From: Lucifuga dentata
Taxonomy: Eukaryota; Chordata; Actinopteri; Ophidiiformes; Bythitidae
Assembly: GCA_014773175.1 (NCBI GenBank)
Contig: VXCM01001014.1
Span: 243,187 to 307,186 of the forward strand
Direction of reading: 5' to 3'
Length of the DNA stretch: 64,000 nucleotides
Shown here: positions 12,801 through 25,127 of the stretch, piece after piece
Layout of the letters: every line of letters starts with the position of its first letter
Position numbering within the stretch: position 1 is the stretch's first letter
Made by a program: the position numbers and the translations under genes
The notes under the pieces: model-generated
What the model was told of the DNA's origin: nothing
The model's input: only the letters and a program-made list of their open reading frames with translations
Databases searched by the model: none

Positions 12801-15749
12801 TAAATAAAACAAAGGCAGTAAAAATTCAGCCCCATCATTATATTTAGATTTTCTTCCACGACCTGAGTCCATGGCCCACTTCAGACACCCTGCAGGGCTG
12901 GTATGGAAAAAAAAAGCTCTGCCATCGATCACTGGGTGCACATGTCAAGATTGCCCTAATAAAAACGAGGTGTAAATAATGTAGGGGGCAGATATGGCGT
13001 GCAGCACCATTTGCTGTGTGGAGATATAGGTTATAAAAACACAGCAGCACCATTTGTCTCAATCTGAGCAGCTTCACTTTCCTCTTCCACCATTTCAGAA
13101 AATGCCAGATTTTCAGTGGGTTTTGAACAAGATGTTTGGTTTGAGTTTCATGCTAAAACCTTTGCACACAGGTAAAGGAGATGTCTGTAAATATTTGAGC
13201 ATCTTAACATGTGTTCAATACTTTTATGTCTCAATGCTAAGTCATAAACAGAGTTCAGTCCAAAACAAAAACACAGAAAGAACTATTACTGGTGCAAGTC
13301 TTTTCTGCTTATGTCAAATCAAGATTCAAGTCAGCACATTTGTGATTCAAGTCCAAGTCAAGTCTGTTGCGCAACTTGAGTTCACACCAGTGTTATTCAT
13401 ATTCTAGACTCTGGACTCGCTCGAAGTGAATCCTAGTCCATCATTTTCAGGTGGACCAGACTTACTGCAGATTCGCATTTCACAATTTTTACAAGGTCTG
13501 GAAGAACCTTCCATTCTTCCATTTGGCCTGAGCATCCTGGTTTTGTAGTGTGTTTTGTGTTTGTGTAGTTTTATCAGGACTGTGTGATGACATTTCCAAG
13601 TCATAATACAAACTCCCCGCAATATTACAATTTGGTGGCATGAAAGGCATCTCCAACTTTTGACACAAACATGGCCCCGTAAGTGGATGAAAATGAAAGA
13701 CGTTCTCAGCGATGCCTGTGAGTCTCATTGTTTCTAACTGGGGAACCTGGTGGGCTGGTTATTGTGATATGCAGAGTAGATGCTTTGATATATGTCTCAC
13801 TGTCAAAATTCATACATTTCAGAATGCCATCTGAACAGCGCTACATGAGTGTTTTCTCCCAGCACAATGGAGATGTCATAAAAGGGACATGTGGAAAGCT
13901 AAAGCCCCATTCACTGACCCTGGAGAACACAAGAGGAAACCCCCTCACTGATTAAAAAAAAAAAAAAAAAAAACATCCCCCCTTCCCCATCAACTGTTGT
14001 GGAGTACACTCCTGTAGGTCCATATATGATGGTAATGAGAGCAGGAAGGGAGGCAATGACTTTGTAAGTGACTAGGAACTGATATACGAGTGCCCAGTTA
14101 ATTGGTGTCTTTTATGAGGTGATGCATTTCATGTCGCTCTGTTACAGAAGCTCTGGCTGAGTTCCCATCCGCATGATGTATTTATGACACAAAGCAATTT
14201 TCTTGATGAAATATTTATGATGGTAACTTTAGTTATTGAGTTCATGTACACATGGGTCTACAGTGTCCGGTTACTGTGGGAGTTTGGCTTTACACTTCAG
14301 CTTTTCGGCAGAAAGACGTCATTAATCACATCACGTGTCATTTCAAGTAATTACATTAATTTGTAATTCTAATAATTTGAGAATTTATTATTAAACTGGG
14401 ATTTCCACCAGCATGGAATGTGTGTCAGCTAGAGCCTGACCAATATGGATTTTTGAGGCCCATTACTAATATCCAATGATAACATATCATCCAATAATAT
14501 CTAGTATAGCAGACATACAATACATACATCTGAGTAAAATCAATGCGGGTTGCATGGTCAGCTGTACACTATACATAGAGGCCATACTTGATGTTGCTAT
14601 CAGTCTTCATCTGCTGACATGACGGGTCACCTCAGGTTCACACCAAACTCACAGTCTCATCAGTGTAGCCAAAATTAAAAATGACTGACAATCTTTCAGG
14701 CATGATGCCGGCAAGAGGAGAGCAATCCAAAACCAGTCCAACCAAACCCCCAGTTCATGTGGTTTCTTTTTCTTTGCCAATGAACATAAATGTCCCATTA
14801 GAATTCAAAGCATCACCAGAGGAGCTGCTCTCTGTCTTCGTTTGGAGGTAAAGCGGTAGAGGGAAAGAGGTGGTAGCAGCTGTATGATACCATTGAGTCT
14901 GTCACTCTGCTGTGACCTCAGGGCCAAAGAAAACTCCCCGGTAACAGCCTGTGGATTGTGCCTTCACCTGGCTGAGGATATAACATGTACATTCATGAAA
15001 GTGACCAGCTCATACCTTTCTGCAAGGACAAGGCAGTCTTTCAGCCTGCTGCTGATTTCCTCAACCCAAAAACTCCCTCAGATGAGTCATCCAAGAGCAT
15101 TTTGAGGCACTCAGTTGGTCTATATAACTTAGAATTATATGCTACTCTATTAATTTTGCTACTTAACTTCTTATTGTTTTGGAAAGCAGAATTTCCTCAT
15201 AATAAAATTATTTGACCACTCTGTAAGTGCTCATATAAACCCAAAGTTTTTCTTTACCTATGCTTGCAAAATTTAAAATCTCTACGCTTACACTTTCTAT
15301 ACCACAGTTCTTATTGGGAAGAAATGGCCTTAGCAGGAATGACACTATGAGAGTTTATATAGACACTTAACTAACAACATTACTAAAAACTTTCCAGCAA
15401 AGCAATGCAAAGCAATTGACAATGCAGAGTATCTGAACTCTATCCATGGTGCTGAACACCGTAGCAATATAGTAAACAATGTCACAGGGGCCTATTTCAA
15501 GCATAGAGATGTATAATAGTTATGAGAATTCTATAACTTATATTTATGATTTCAAAACTTAACATCAACACCAACAGCAATGTTATTTAAGCCTGCAAAC
15601 TTAGCTCATTGCAACATTAATGTCCATATGATCCAAAATATCACAATTAACATGAACGGGAACAAGGCTTGTCAGTCTATTTTGTGTCACTGTTATGCAT
15701 AGTCATATCTCCAGACACATGCCTGGAGTGGTAAATGTTAGAATTGTTT

Positions 15750-16131
15750 TTCCTACCTTCCAGACTGCCATTGGTATCAGTTCATTCCAGTGCACTATAC
15801 AAAAAAAAAAAAAATNAAAAAAAAAAAAAAAATCAAGTATGAATCAAGTTTGTATAAAGAAACTTGATTCATACTTGAGAAAGGTAATCCATCATAACAA
15901 ATGAGACATCTCTTAAATTTTTCACTGAAGCTACATAATTTAAGTAATCCAACACTGAGCTACACAGAAGATAATGTATGTCTCTGCCAGGGGACACAGT
16001 CCCAGGAGAGGACGGCAGTTACAGAGAAAGTGAAATGACTGCACCCTCTAGAATCAAGTGTAATTGTGAGCAGGCGACAGCATGACCGAACAATTGATTT
16101 TAAAAGATTAGGGGAACTGAAATACAGGCGC

Positions 16132-16137
<6 letters not shown>
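15750..16137 (+). mobile_element. MITE family A, truncated copy
   Basis: The interior matches the copy at 49477: CCTTCCAGACTGCCATTGG, GGTAATCCATCAT, and GTCTCTGCCAGGGGACACAG. The left terminal repeat is missing and the right end is cut off by a GATA microsatellite beginning at about 16132. It contains an N in poly-A at 15816. Confidence 0.6.
15833..15878. repeat. 19-bp perfect inverted repeat with an 8-nt loop
   Basis: TCAAGTATGAATCAAGTTT and AAACTTGATTCATACTTGA flank GTATAAAG. It lies inside a truncated MITE family A copy and next to an N-containing poly-A run, so a foldback assembly error is possible. Confidence 0.85.

Positions 16138-16197
<60 letters not shown>
16132..16197. repeat. (GATA)n microsatellite
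   Basis: About sixteen GATA units. It interrupts a MITE copy and is followed by a short GGAT/GGAA-rich patch at 16250-16282. Confidence 0.9.
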
Positions 16198-16198
<1 letters not shown>

Positions 16199-17830
16199 AA
16201 TTTTCATTCTAGAGCATTATTTTCATTCTATAACACTATAACAGACCAGATGGATGGATGGAAGGAAGGAAGGATGGATGGTTGAAAGGAACGCAAAATA
16301 GCAAAAGTAATGATTCCCAAACAAGTAAAACTACAGGAATAAGCATTTAGGTTTTTGTACTGGGTTTCCATATAGTGCAATAAACTTTCTGTGAAATGAA
16401 TGGCACTCATCAAAATATCATTAAAAATTAATTAGTTTGATTTTTTTTTTTTTTTTTTTTNTTTTTTTTTTTTTTTTTTTGCCAAATGAACATAAATAAG
16501 TCACTGTGAAAAACTTCAAAAACTCACAGTAACTCTGAAAAAACATGTTCTGGTGCCCAGCTGAGACTTTGTACAGGGCAGAGAGTTCAGGGGAGCAGCT
16601 GCAGCAAGATACAAGTTCTATAAACACGTCCTTGACAACCTTGAAGCATGAGGTTTGCCCAATATGACTGTGAATATTTTAAGAATCAACTGCTGCTGAA
16701 AAATAACACAGAGGAATAAAGATTTCTCTTTGAGAATGTTATTTTGCTACATGCTGTGATGTATGTAAAGCCAATCAACAGGGAGCCAGCAAGAAAAATC
16801 TTTAAAAAGACAGAAATGAAAGCAGTGCTGAATCACACATTTAACGTGTGCAAAACCTCATCTTGTTGTTCATGTTGGCATATAAACCAGCAGTGGCAGC
16901 ACAATGTAAAAGTACTCTATTAGTAAAGTCCTGCATTTAAATACAAAGTATTCATGTCATTGATGCATTAATACTATATGTATCTGATACATGGTATTGA
17001 TCAGTAATTCACATAGCCAAATCTGTAACATCTTTTCACCCAACAACATGGAAAATCGTGTATCTCAAACTTCAGACTCTGGAATAAAATAGAATTCCTC
17101 AAATCTGCAAAAAAAAGGCAGATTTATTCAACTGTAAACTGAGCTACAACTGGAGAAAATTGAGATTTTAAATATCCAGGTTTGGGAATTTTCATGCTTT
17201 AAGATCAGTTCAAGGATTATATGCTCCCCTACAGTTTCAAATAATTCTGCAATAGCGTTCCTTCCTTAAGAATCTTTACATATTATGTAAATTGCATTGC
17301 TTCATCATACTAAAACAAAACTGAGATACTAGGCATTTACCTGACAACAACAGCATCTTATGACAATTTTAGATTAAAGTAGCACAAAATACTCAACTAA
17401 CGTATATGTGCCTCAAAGTTGTACTTAAGCATAACACTTGTAAAATGCATTTAGTTACTTTCCAACCATGTAAACCAACAAAAACAAAGTTATCACAAGC
17501 TGTGCAACGTTCAAAATCAGAAACAAATCACTGTGTGCTTCACATTTCCAATGCACTGTAAGAACGCTGCGTGACCCTCACACAAAGAGACGTGACACAA
17601 CAGCCCCGTCAATCATAGAAGCTGTGTTTGTCTCTGGACTATTGGTGGTCTTTGGCCCTTCATAGTTAGAGGGCAGCGGGGTATAGAGTGGGTATAGAGT
17701 GGGATAGTGGGTCCCTGCATGGAGCCTAAAGACATTTGTGTCATGCAGGCGCCAGCTGGTCGTGACTACTGTAATCTCTAACATATTTTAAACAGGCTCC
17801 CAAGTCTTAGGTGGTACTCACCTCTGAATG

Positions 17831-18090
17831 CACTGCAAAAAAAAAAAAAAAAAAAAAAAAGAAAGAATGAATCAGGTTTAGATTAATCAAGTTCATTTTA
17901 TTTTAATAATAATGCAGTGGTCTGTCTTATTCTGCCTTGTGTCAAGATACTCACACTCATTTGGAGAAAATTCTTAAAATATGTTGATTTGTACTTGAAA
18001 ATGTTTCAAATAATTAATGATTGACTCAATAACAGTCAAACTGAATTCTTCAGATCAGTCTGGATTTTGTTTCTAATCACCTCTTCCCTA

Positions 18091-18121
<31 letters not shown>

Positions 18122-18191
18122 ATACTGAATAGTAGAATCTAGAGCAAATGGTCCTTGTTAGGTTTATTTTCCCTGTTTTTGCAGTGTGCAG
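17831..18191. mobile_element. MITE with CACTGCAAAA / TTTTGCAGTG ends
   Basis: CACTGCAAAAAA at the left and TTTTTGCAGTG at the right form inverted ends about 360 bp apart. The interior is AT-rich with an (AAAT)n run at 18091-18123 and a poly-A run after the left end. These ends belong to a very common fish MITE type. No clear target duplication remains. Related interior or end sequence is seen near 22870-23295, 25800-25970 and 39400-39640. Confidence 0.55.
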
Positions 18192-18689
18192 GACCACGGT
18201 GGCAAATGGGTGAAGAATAATACTCAGAGATGTTTTCTGTTTTTGTCTTTTGGGGCTGCAGTTTGAAAGACATCAGCACTCACAGCCCCAGAGAGTGAAT
18301 GGCCTGCTGTGTGGGTCTATAGGACAGAGGATTTCTAAAGACATGAGAAGTATGAAAGGAGGTTTGGAGAAATAAAGATAAAGTGTAAGAGCAAGCAGGG
18401 AGCAAACTGCTGGGTGCCGCCTTCCTCCAGAGCCATTAAGGAATATTTCGAATACCTTTCAGTACCTTTACTCATATTGACAGATGATGAAAGAAAACAC
18501 AAAAGGGTGCAGGTTTCTCACCCAGAGCTGTTAACCTGAAATAATGTTAAACATCTAAGTATGAAGTAGGATGTTAACTTTCTCAGAGGGTATTTTCATG
18601 GTAAAAGCTTCTGAATTGGTGAAAATTATGGCATTAGAATCAACAGTTACCTGCAGAACCATATGTTTTATGCCCATTGATTTATAATG

Positions 18690-19045
18690 ATGACATAATC
18701 CAGTCACTGGGGATGCCCAAGCCAGTGCATCCCTAGTGCTGGTCCCAAGCCCAGATAAATGGGGAGGGTTGCATCAGGAAGGGCATCCGGCGTAAAACCT
18801 ATATGCCAGAGCAAATATGCAGATCACAAATGAGATTTCTATACCAGATCGGTCAAGGGCTGGGCTACTAATGACTACCACTGGTACTGGCAGGGTGCCG
18901 GTGGAAACTACGCTACCATCCACCATCTACTACCATCAGTTCCTATTCAGAGGACAAGGAGAGATGGAAACAGATGATCCGCTGTGGTGACCCCTAATGA
19001 GAGCAGCCGAAAGAAGGTTTATGATGATGACAGGTTGATGGTGGA
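18690..19045 (+). repeat. LINE-derived fish repeat fragment
   Basis: GGGGAGGGTTGCATCAGGAA, GGGCATCCGGCGTAAAACC, ACCAGATCGGTC and GCTGTGGTGACCCCTAATGA followed by GAGCAGCCGAAAGAAGG are stock phrases of a non-LTR retroelement repeat frequent in teleosts. No open frame is kept. Confidence 0.55.
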
Positions 19046-19710
19046 CCCCATCACGGTTTAGTCCTGCTCTCAAAACAGTCGTAATACTTCCTTTTTTGAA
19101 TCGTTCAGTGTGTGATTCCATTTTTTGACTTGAGAATGAGCCTAAAATATTTCATCATCTAGGTTTTATTATCTTATATCACTGTTTTCCATCATTGAGC
19201 AGTTGAAAATATGAGCAAGAAGGTTACAAGTTCGTCTTCCCAGTACTCATCGACAAGCCTAGCAAACCCTGTACAAATCAAGTCATATTTTGCTATGAGG
19301 CAGTAAAAACCTTACTTATTGCCCCCTTAGAAAGCTGCATCTACAGTATGGTTTGATGTCCTAATTTACACAGCTATGGCGCTGAATGGCCATACAATTT
19401 CTCCTGGAGAGCACAGCTGAGAGCCAATACATCACGCAAGCTTGCTGACTTGAAATTCGAATGATGGCGAAGGCTGATATGCTCGGGGGGGCAGTTTTCC
19501 CCGAGGGCTTACCTGAGCCGTCACAGGCAGAAGACGACAGGCTTCTCCATCTAACAGCCTCTCGCTCTAATAACTGCAAGTCCCATCTCGGAGAAAGCCC
19601 ACCGCGTGACTGATCAATGTCGACAGGTAGTTTCAAGGCCGCTGCTCATATTGCCCAGAACAGGGAGCATCACATTTTCCTGAGGGCTCAGCTGTATCTG
19701 CCTGTTACAT

Positions 19711-19800
19711 TATAGAATAAACTTTATTTGTGTAGCACTTTTCAAAACGCAGTTACAAAGTGCTTTACAGACAATAAACCACCATGAATAAAGGCAGGAA
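19711..19800 (-). repeat. LINE 3'-tail fragment, reversed
   Basis: AATAAACTTTATTTGTGTAG then CACTTTTCAAAACGCAG and AAAGTGCTTTACAGAC resemble the reverse complement of the common fish LINE 3' tail (GTGCTATATAAATAAAGTTT type). Confidence 0.45.
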
Positions 19801-20059
19801 GGTATTAGGTAAAAACACGGATGTATGCGCTTTTAGGTGTTCCTTCAGATCTAATTTTGTATATAACTCTGTCAAAGCACTTTTAGACTAGAAAAGGCTA
19901 AATTGTTTTGAAGAAAATGTGTGTGTGTGCTCACTTCAGCTGGAAAATTACAGCAGGAAATGCTGGAAAGAGCTTAAAAGTGTTAAAATACTGATTCTTT
20001 GTATCATCAGAAAATTATGGGAATGAAAACATGACATTAAGCAATCTGTGGTAATGCTT

Positions 20060-20060
<1 letters not shown>

Positions 20061-20133
<73 letters not shown>

Positions 20134-20460
20134 GGATGAAAAGAGGACAGAAAACTAAGAAAAGAAGTCTGTAAACAGGAATGAAAGATCAGAGAAAAGG
20201 AGAGAAAGGAGGAAGGATGTAGAGACAGGAAAATGTGAATGGGAAAATGGAGTAATGAGAGAATGGGGCAAGGCAAAGAAGAAGAGAACAAAAGAAAAAT
20301 GCAAGGATGTAGAGAGTGATGAACTAGCAAAAAGGAAGGAAGGAAGCACTGGAAGGAATGAGAGAAAGAATAGAGAGAGGCAAGGTGGAAGAAAGAGATG
20401 AGAAAATGTGGGAATGAGAAAAGAGAGATAAAAGGAGAGAAGGAAGCAAGAAAGGAAATG
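20061..20460. repeat. (GAAA)n microsatellite and long purine-rich tract
   Basis: Pure (GAAA)n to about 20133, then roughly 330 bases made almost only of A and G on the plus strand. The long open frames on the minus strand here (Ser/Phe/Leu-rich) come from this composition and are not genes. Confidence 0.85.
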
Positions 20461-20517
20461 CAAACTAAAAGTACTAAATTACAATTTAAAGCTATACTGT
20501 AATTTTTATTTTGTCAG

Positions 20518-20557
20518 GAGAGAGAGAGAGTGTGTGTGTGTGTGTGTGTGTGTGTGN

Positions 20558-20588
<31 letters not shown>
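20518..20588. repeat. (AG)n-(TG)n-N-(AG)n compound microsatellite
   Basis: Short AG run, about 27 bases of TG, N at 20557, then about 31 bases of AG. Confidence 0.85.
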
Positions 20589-20590
<2 letters not shown>

Positions 20591-21254
20591 CCTGAGTGAG
20601 GAGTGTAAAACCAAAAGCAAAACATCTGCAGTCTTTGAAGAAGGCTGGCTTTTCTAGACGAGCAAAAATAATCTTTTAGGTAATATTCTTTTTCTGGTTT
20701 CTACTTTCCTTTCTACGAAAACTGTGGACACACATTCTGATTGCCAACTTCAATATCCATCTCAACAGGCAGCACGTCATATGGTCAGAAGAAAACATCT
20801 GCCATTGGCCGGCCATAGTTTCCATGGAGACCGCAGTCTCCTTTCCTTCCTGAGAAAATGTAAACAGTGAGCGATTCATATAAATTGTTTCCTAATCTCG
20901 TTATTTCTCATTTCCATGCTGGAATGGATATTGGGTTACAACTGTGGTGGGAGTGAAGGAAGTGTTTGCGAAAAAAAAAAGAATAAATTTTCATAATTTA
21001 AAATTGCATTTGAGCACATGCTGGTATAGCACAGCCTGTCATCTACATTAGATTTGCCAGGAAATCCTCAGAAAATGATCACATATACAGAAGTGTAGCG
21101 ATGGCGTGAACACACCGCAGAAAATCAACCTTTGCATTGCAGTTTTCAAATTAATAAAAGTGATTACTGAGACATCATATCCAAAACATTATACACACAC
21201 ATATTGGAAAACAAATCAGTATTTAATGAAATGTCTATAGCTTGAAAAACATAC

Positions 21255-21305
21255 TTTTCAAGATTCAAGATAACCTTTATTGTCCCTGGGAGGGGAAATT
21301 TGTCC
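21255..21305. repeat. Dispersed repeat fragment
   Basis: TTCAAGATTCAAGATAACCT and TTATTGTCCCTGGGAGGG resemble a repeat end common in fish genomes. The boundaries are not clear. Confidence 0.35.
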
Positions 21306-24113
21306 ATGTCAAAACCCATGAAACACAGAAGAAAAACACCAGAACACAAGAGATGATACTGTTAAGATGTATGAGGAGGAAAGAATGGGATAATAAAATC
21401 TTAGATGAGAGATCAGCAAATAGCAGCCCATGTGTCAAATTTGGCCCTTGAAGAAAATAGTTGACCCAAGGAAGCCACATAGGGGCACCTGAGGGTCCAA
21501 CTCTGAGCCCACAGCCTAATGTCTTAGTCAACAGCAATGGCTAAACCTGTTTTGATGGTGTGGAGAGATATTTCTTTTTTAAGGTTACAACAAAACTATA
21601 GAACTGTGCTGCCCTCTCTGAGTGTGCACTGTCACCATCTAGTATTTTTTTTTGTTTCAGTTTGAGTTTTGATAGTTTAGTTCATCATAATTTGCCAGAC
21701 TGAGTAGAATTCTTACAAATAAGCAGCAGCATTCAGCTCGTCTTTTGGGTACAGAGCAACAAAGAACAATAAAGACCTCTGTCTGCTTAAAGTTCACATG
21801 TGCTTATATGCTCTTTAGAGAGTCTCCCACTTCCTTGTTTTTTTTCTGTACCTGAACAGGTATCTGTACAGTGGGTGGCTGTTGTCCTACAGGTTAGCCA
21901 CTAGTGTTTATACCTGTTTTGTTGCACATTACCTCAGGAACATTTTTTTTCCAGAGCGGGTATTAGTGTCTTGAAATGGTAGATTTCTCATATGCTGGAA
22001 TCTTTGCTTCAAAGTACTCCAACTCAAAATGTGGGAGATGAATATTTCTATCTGTGTCACTGCCTCTACCAAGACAAAATCTTCCTTTTATTCTTTTTTC
22101 CTTCAGTCAGCTCCTTTTTTAAACTGTAGACCTCCTTTGTAATGTCAGATCAATCAACTGGGTTTGAGGGAGATTGAAGGTGAGTTATGGATTGCAAACC
22201 CTCCTACTTCTGTCAAGTAAGGATGACCTATATGACCATACTAATCTCTGACTCTTTTGTCCAACTCTTGATGACACTTTACCCACAGCCCCCTCTTCTT
22301 CTCCTTTGTTTTTTTTTTTGTTTTGTTTTGTTTTTTGTTTTTTTACACTGAAACATAAGACAGAGGGGGTTAGCCGCTTCATGGCTCCCGCATTTGCTGC
22401 TCTGCTGGATTTCAAAAGGAAGAGCTATCCATACGCTCCAGAAGCAAAATGTGCCCAGGTCAGACCACTATATCATGTCCAGATATGAAAAGACAGTCAG
22501 TGGGGTAGAGGCCCATGAAATAAACACTTCTTGACCACTGGAACCCTTTACATTTATCATGACTCCACAGCATGTAAAAGAAAACACATACAGTATCGAT
22601 TAATGGAATTATAACATCATCCGGACTCATATCTTCTAACACTAAAGCTAATTTTCAAAGTGCCACAATACACTGTAAAACATGATGCTCTATCATTCAA
22701 AACAAATCTTTCTTCATCAAAATGTGCATCTGTCTTCACTGTCAATAAGTGCCCACAATGCTTGCTATTTCTGCCAAGCTGTAAAAGAACAAATGATGCC
22801 CAAAAATGGTGTTCACAGATAAGTGTGCAGGTGTTAAGGACTCAATCATACTGAACCATTCTGAATTATCTGTAATCAAGTGTCATTTTCTTGTGCCGTG
22901 ATCTACCTTACTCAGTGTTCTTTCAAGATACTGACGCTCATTTCTAAACAAGCCTGTTTTTCTACAAGTTTCCTACAAAGTGATTTATTGAGAATCCGTC
23001 ACATTGATCTATTTTTAAAAAACAAACTCGTCTTGTACTCATGACAGATTACTGGGATATTACTTTTCAAATTAGATTCTCATCAGCTCTATCTGAAAAA
23101 CAGCCTGAATACTTTACTAGGGAAAATCCAGACTAATTATCTTAAAAAACAGTCTAAAAATCTGGTGCATATGATGCTTGATAAGAAAAAATAAGATTGA
23201 ATAATCTTACAACAAGATTTTGAGACTTTCTTGAATTCCTGTTTTTTTTTTTGTTTGTTTTTGTTTTTTTTGTTTGTTTTTTTTTTTTGCATTGTAAGCT
23301 TGTTTTCTGCTAATGCAGGAGGGGTATTGATGCCACATACATGCTACAGTACCATTCAGTACCATTCATCATATTTTGCACTTTCCTGCTGGAAGAAGCA
23401 AAGGTTGTATCGGTGGTTCACATAACACCCAAAGACCTACAACCCAGTGAACTAGAAAGTATATCACCACCCCCACAGCGTACTCACGTTTCTGTTTGTT
23501 TCCTGCTGTTCTGTGGTGGATCAAGTTATATGCTATGACTAAGTTAATCCTCTGCATTACATCATCTTTTTGTGTTAAGACTAATGTGTCTCAATTAATG
23601 AAGTGAATACGGTCTTTTTTGTTCTGCAGAACAAAAAAAAAAGAAAAAAGAGAGATGGATTTTACAAATCTAATTAATCATTTCTCTCTGGCTCTGACAG
23701 AACAGTCTGGTGTTGTATATTAATGGCACTAAGTAATTAGTGAAGTGGAGACAGTCTATTATAGTCATCATTGTTGTCATCTCATCAGGGTTATTACTTT
23801 TTAGAGAGAACAGGTTAACTGTTCCTCAAGGACACGTATCGGGAGAGGATACGATCATCCTCACTGACCTTAACAGTGCTTTCATCGCGATCCACTGAGG
23901 AACGAGGGAGTTCAAAAGAGTTCTGAGGGCAACGTGCCTTCGATATAAGTGTTTGGAGGAAAGTCAAGGAAGGGCAAGAAATGATAAATGGCCTGGACTC
24001 TTGACTTAGACCGGCCACATCAACATTCTCATTGGCAAATTAAATAAATTATTCTAAACACATATTTATTAATTATGATCAAAACGCGGCTATTCCACCT
24101 GACCTTATTTGGG

Positions 24114-24503
24114 TCAGCAGGTTGCTCCCTGAGTCCAGTTGTCAGCACATACTTGTATAACATGTTTTTTTGAATTGTATTGGTCCCAGTGGCTGATGTG
24201 AAGTGGTCCACCAGGTACACTCCAGATGGTCAGTATGCTATCTGGGTGTAGGCCTCCATCAGCAGACTGCAAGTCAATTTTGCTAAAACGATCCACGACT
24301 GAGCAATCAAATGGATTTCTGACATGACAAAAATGCTCACGGTAATAGCATAGCTCGCTAACAATACAGCGAGAGAGCAAGTACAGTGGACTAAATGCCG
24401 CAGTATGATTCCTCCAACATGCCTGTCGGAGAGTTGGAAGGTCACAGAAACCCCCTTTCCACTGGGCAATTAGAGGAGGTCTCAATTCTGTAAAGAGAAT
24501 CAA
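24114..24503 (-). other. Unrecognised 129-codon open frame, doubtful
   Basis: The longest clean open frame of the left part of the window (outside repeats). Its start overlaps an acceptor-like TTCTCTTTACAG. I recognise no domain; it has eleven Cys but no clear spacing pattern, signal peptide or membrane segment. Base composition is less AT-rich than its neighbours. It could be chance, an old repeat, or part of a noncoding transcript. Confidence 0.15.
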
Positions 24504-24672
24504 AAGTGAAAGTGTGTGCCATTATACCCATTTATATGCCTGTTTATAAGCGACTGTGGGCATTCTGAATAGGTGTAAGCAAGATAACCTCCTGACAAGG
24601 TCTCTGATAAGGTCTCCAATCAAGTCAGACGGCCTGGATGAAATATACTGCAACCTTTAGTCGATGGAGACC

Positions 24673-24710
24673 AGGATGCATACAGGCACATTGGTGCCTG
24701 TATGCATCCT
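24673..24710. repeat. 17-bp perfect inverted repeat with a 4-nt loop
   Basis: AGGATGCATACAGGCAC (24673-24689), loop ATTG, then GTGCCTGTATGCATCCT (24694-24710). No T-run or gene lies next to it. Confidence 0.9.
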
Positions 24711-25100
24711 CTTCATTATCAAGATGAACAGCAATGTGAGGGGAAAAAAAAGGTCACTTCAATCATACGTCTACTTGGCATAAGTCAAGTCTCGCAGGAG
24801 ATCATTTGACTTTCAAGTCTCAGGTCTTCATTTTCGTGATTTGAGTCTGACTGAGGTCCAAGTCTTGAAGTCTACAGTTCTGGTTGTTTATAATTAGCCA
24901 AGAATAAGTACCAATAAATTTAAACTGTGAAAAATGAATGTCTAAATTGTGCTCATATCTTCCACATTACTCATCTGCTGCTGCAAGGCAAAACGTGCTC
25001 AGTGTTTCTTCTGGTAACACTATCAAATTGTCAAAGAGATCAGCAGGAGAGACTGAAATGCACCAGCTTACCCACATAATCACACATCCTTCAGTGTGTT

Positions 25101-25127
25101 TATATATATATATATATATATATATAT
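25101..25127. repeat. (TA)n microsatellite
   Basis: About 13 TA units. A second set of simple repeats, (TG)n then N (25420) and poly-G, lies at 25401-25432. Confidence 0.85.

Larger units (their letters stand above)
8235..15749. other. Intergenic, no gene seen
   Basis: Contains the 44-bp palindrome, poly-A at 9549-9571 and 13954-13973, (GAAA)n, and (GT)n near 12331-12348. A repeat starting TAGAGCCTGACCAATATGG near 14430 is hAT-like in wording only. The block 10260-10620 is less AT-rich and not obviously repetitive. 8900-9000 shares a repeat end with 4550-4610 (GGATTGCATTA...). Confidence 0.55.
19046..24113. other. Intergenic, no gene seen
   Basis: Holds the purine tract and compound microsatellite described separately. 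19360-19690 is GC- and CpG-richer than its surroundings and shows no repeat signature. 22870-23295 resembles the CACTGCAAAA-type MITE. Confidence 0.5.

Noticed and set aside
13054..13407. 117-codon open frame on the plus strand
   Set aside because: Part of it runs through a 'CAAGTC'-rich dispersed repeat; no domain.
20058..20463. Long Ser/Phe/Leu-rich frames on the minus strand
   Set aside because: Produced by a purine-rich tract and (GAAA)n, not a membrane protein gene.
21415..21500. hAT-like wording (GATCAGCAAATAGCAGCCCA, TTTGGCCCTTGAAG)
   Set aside because: Resembles a hAT end, but no partner end or target duplication was found.
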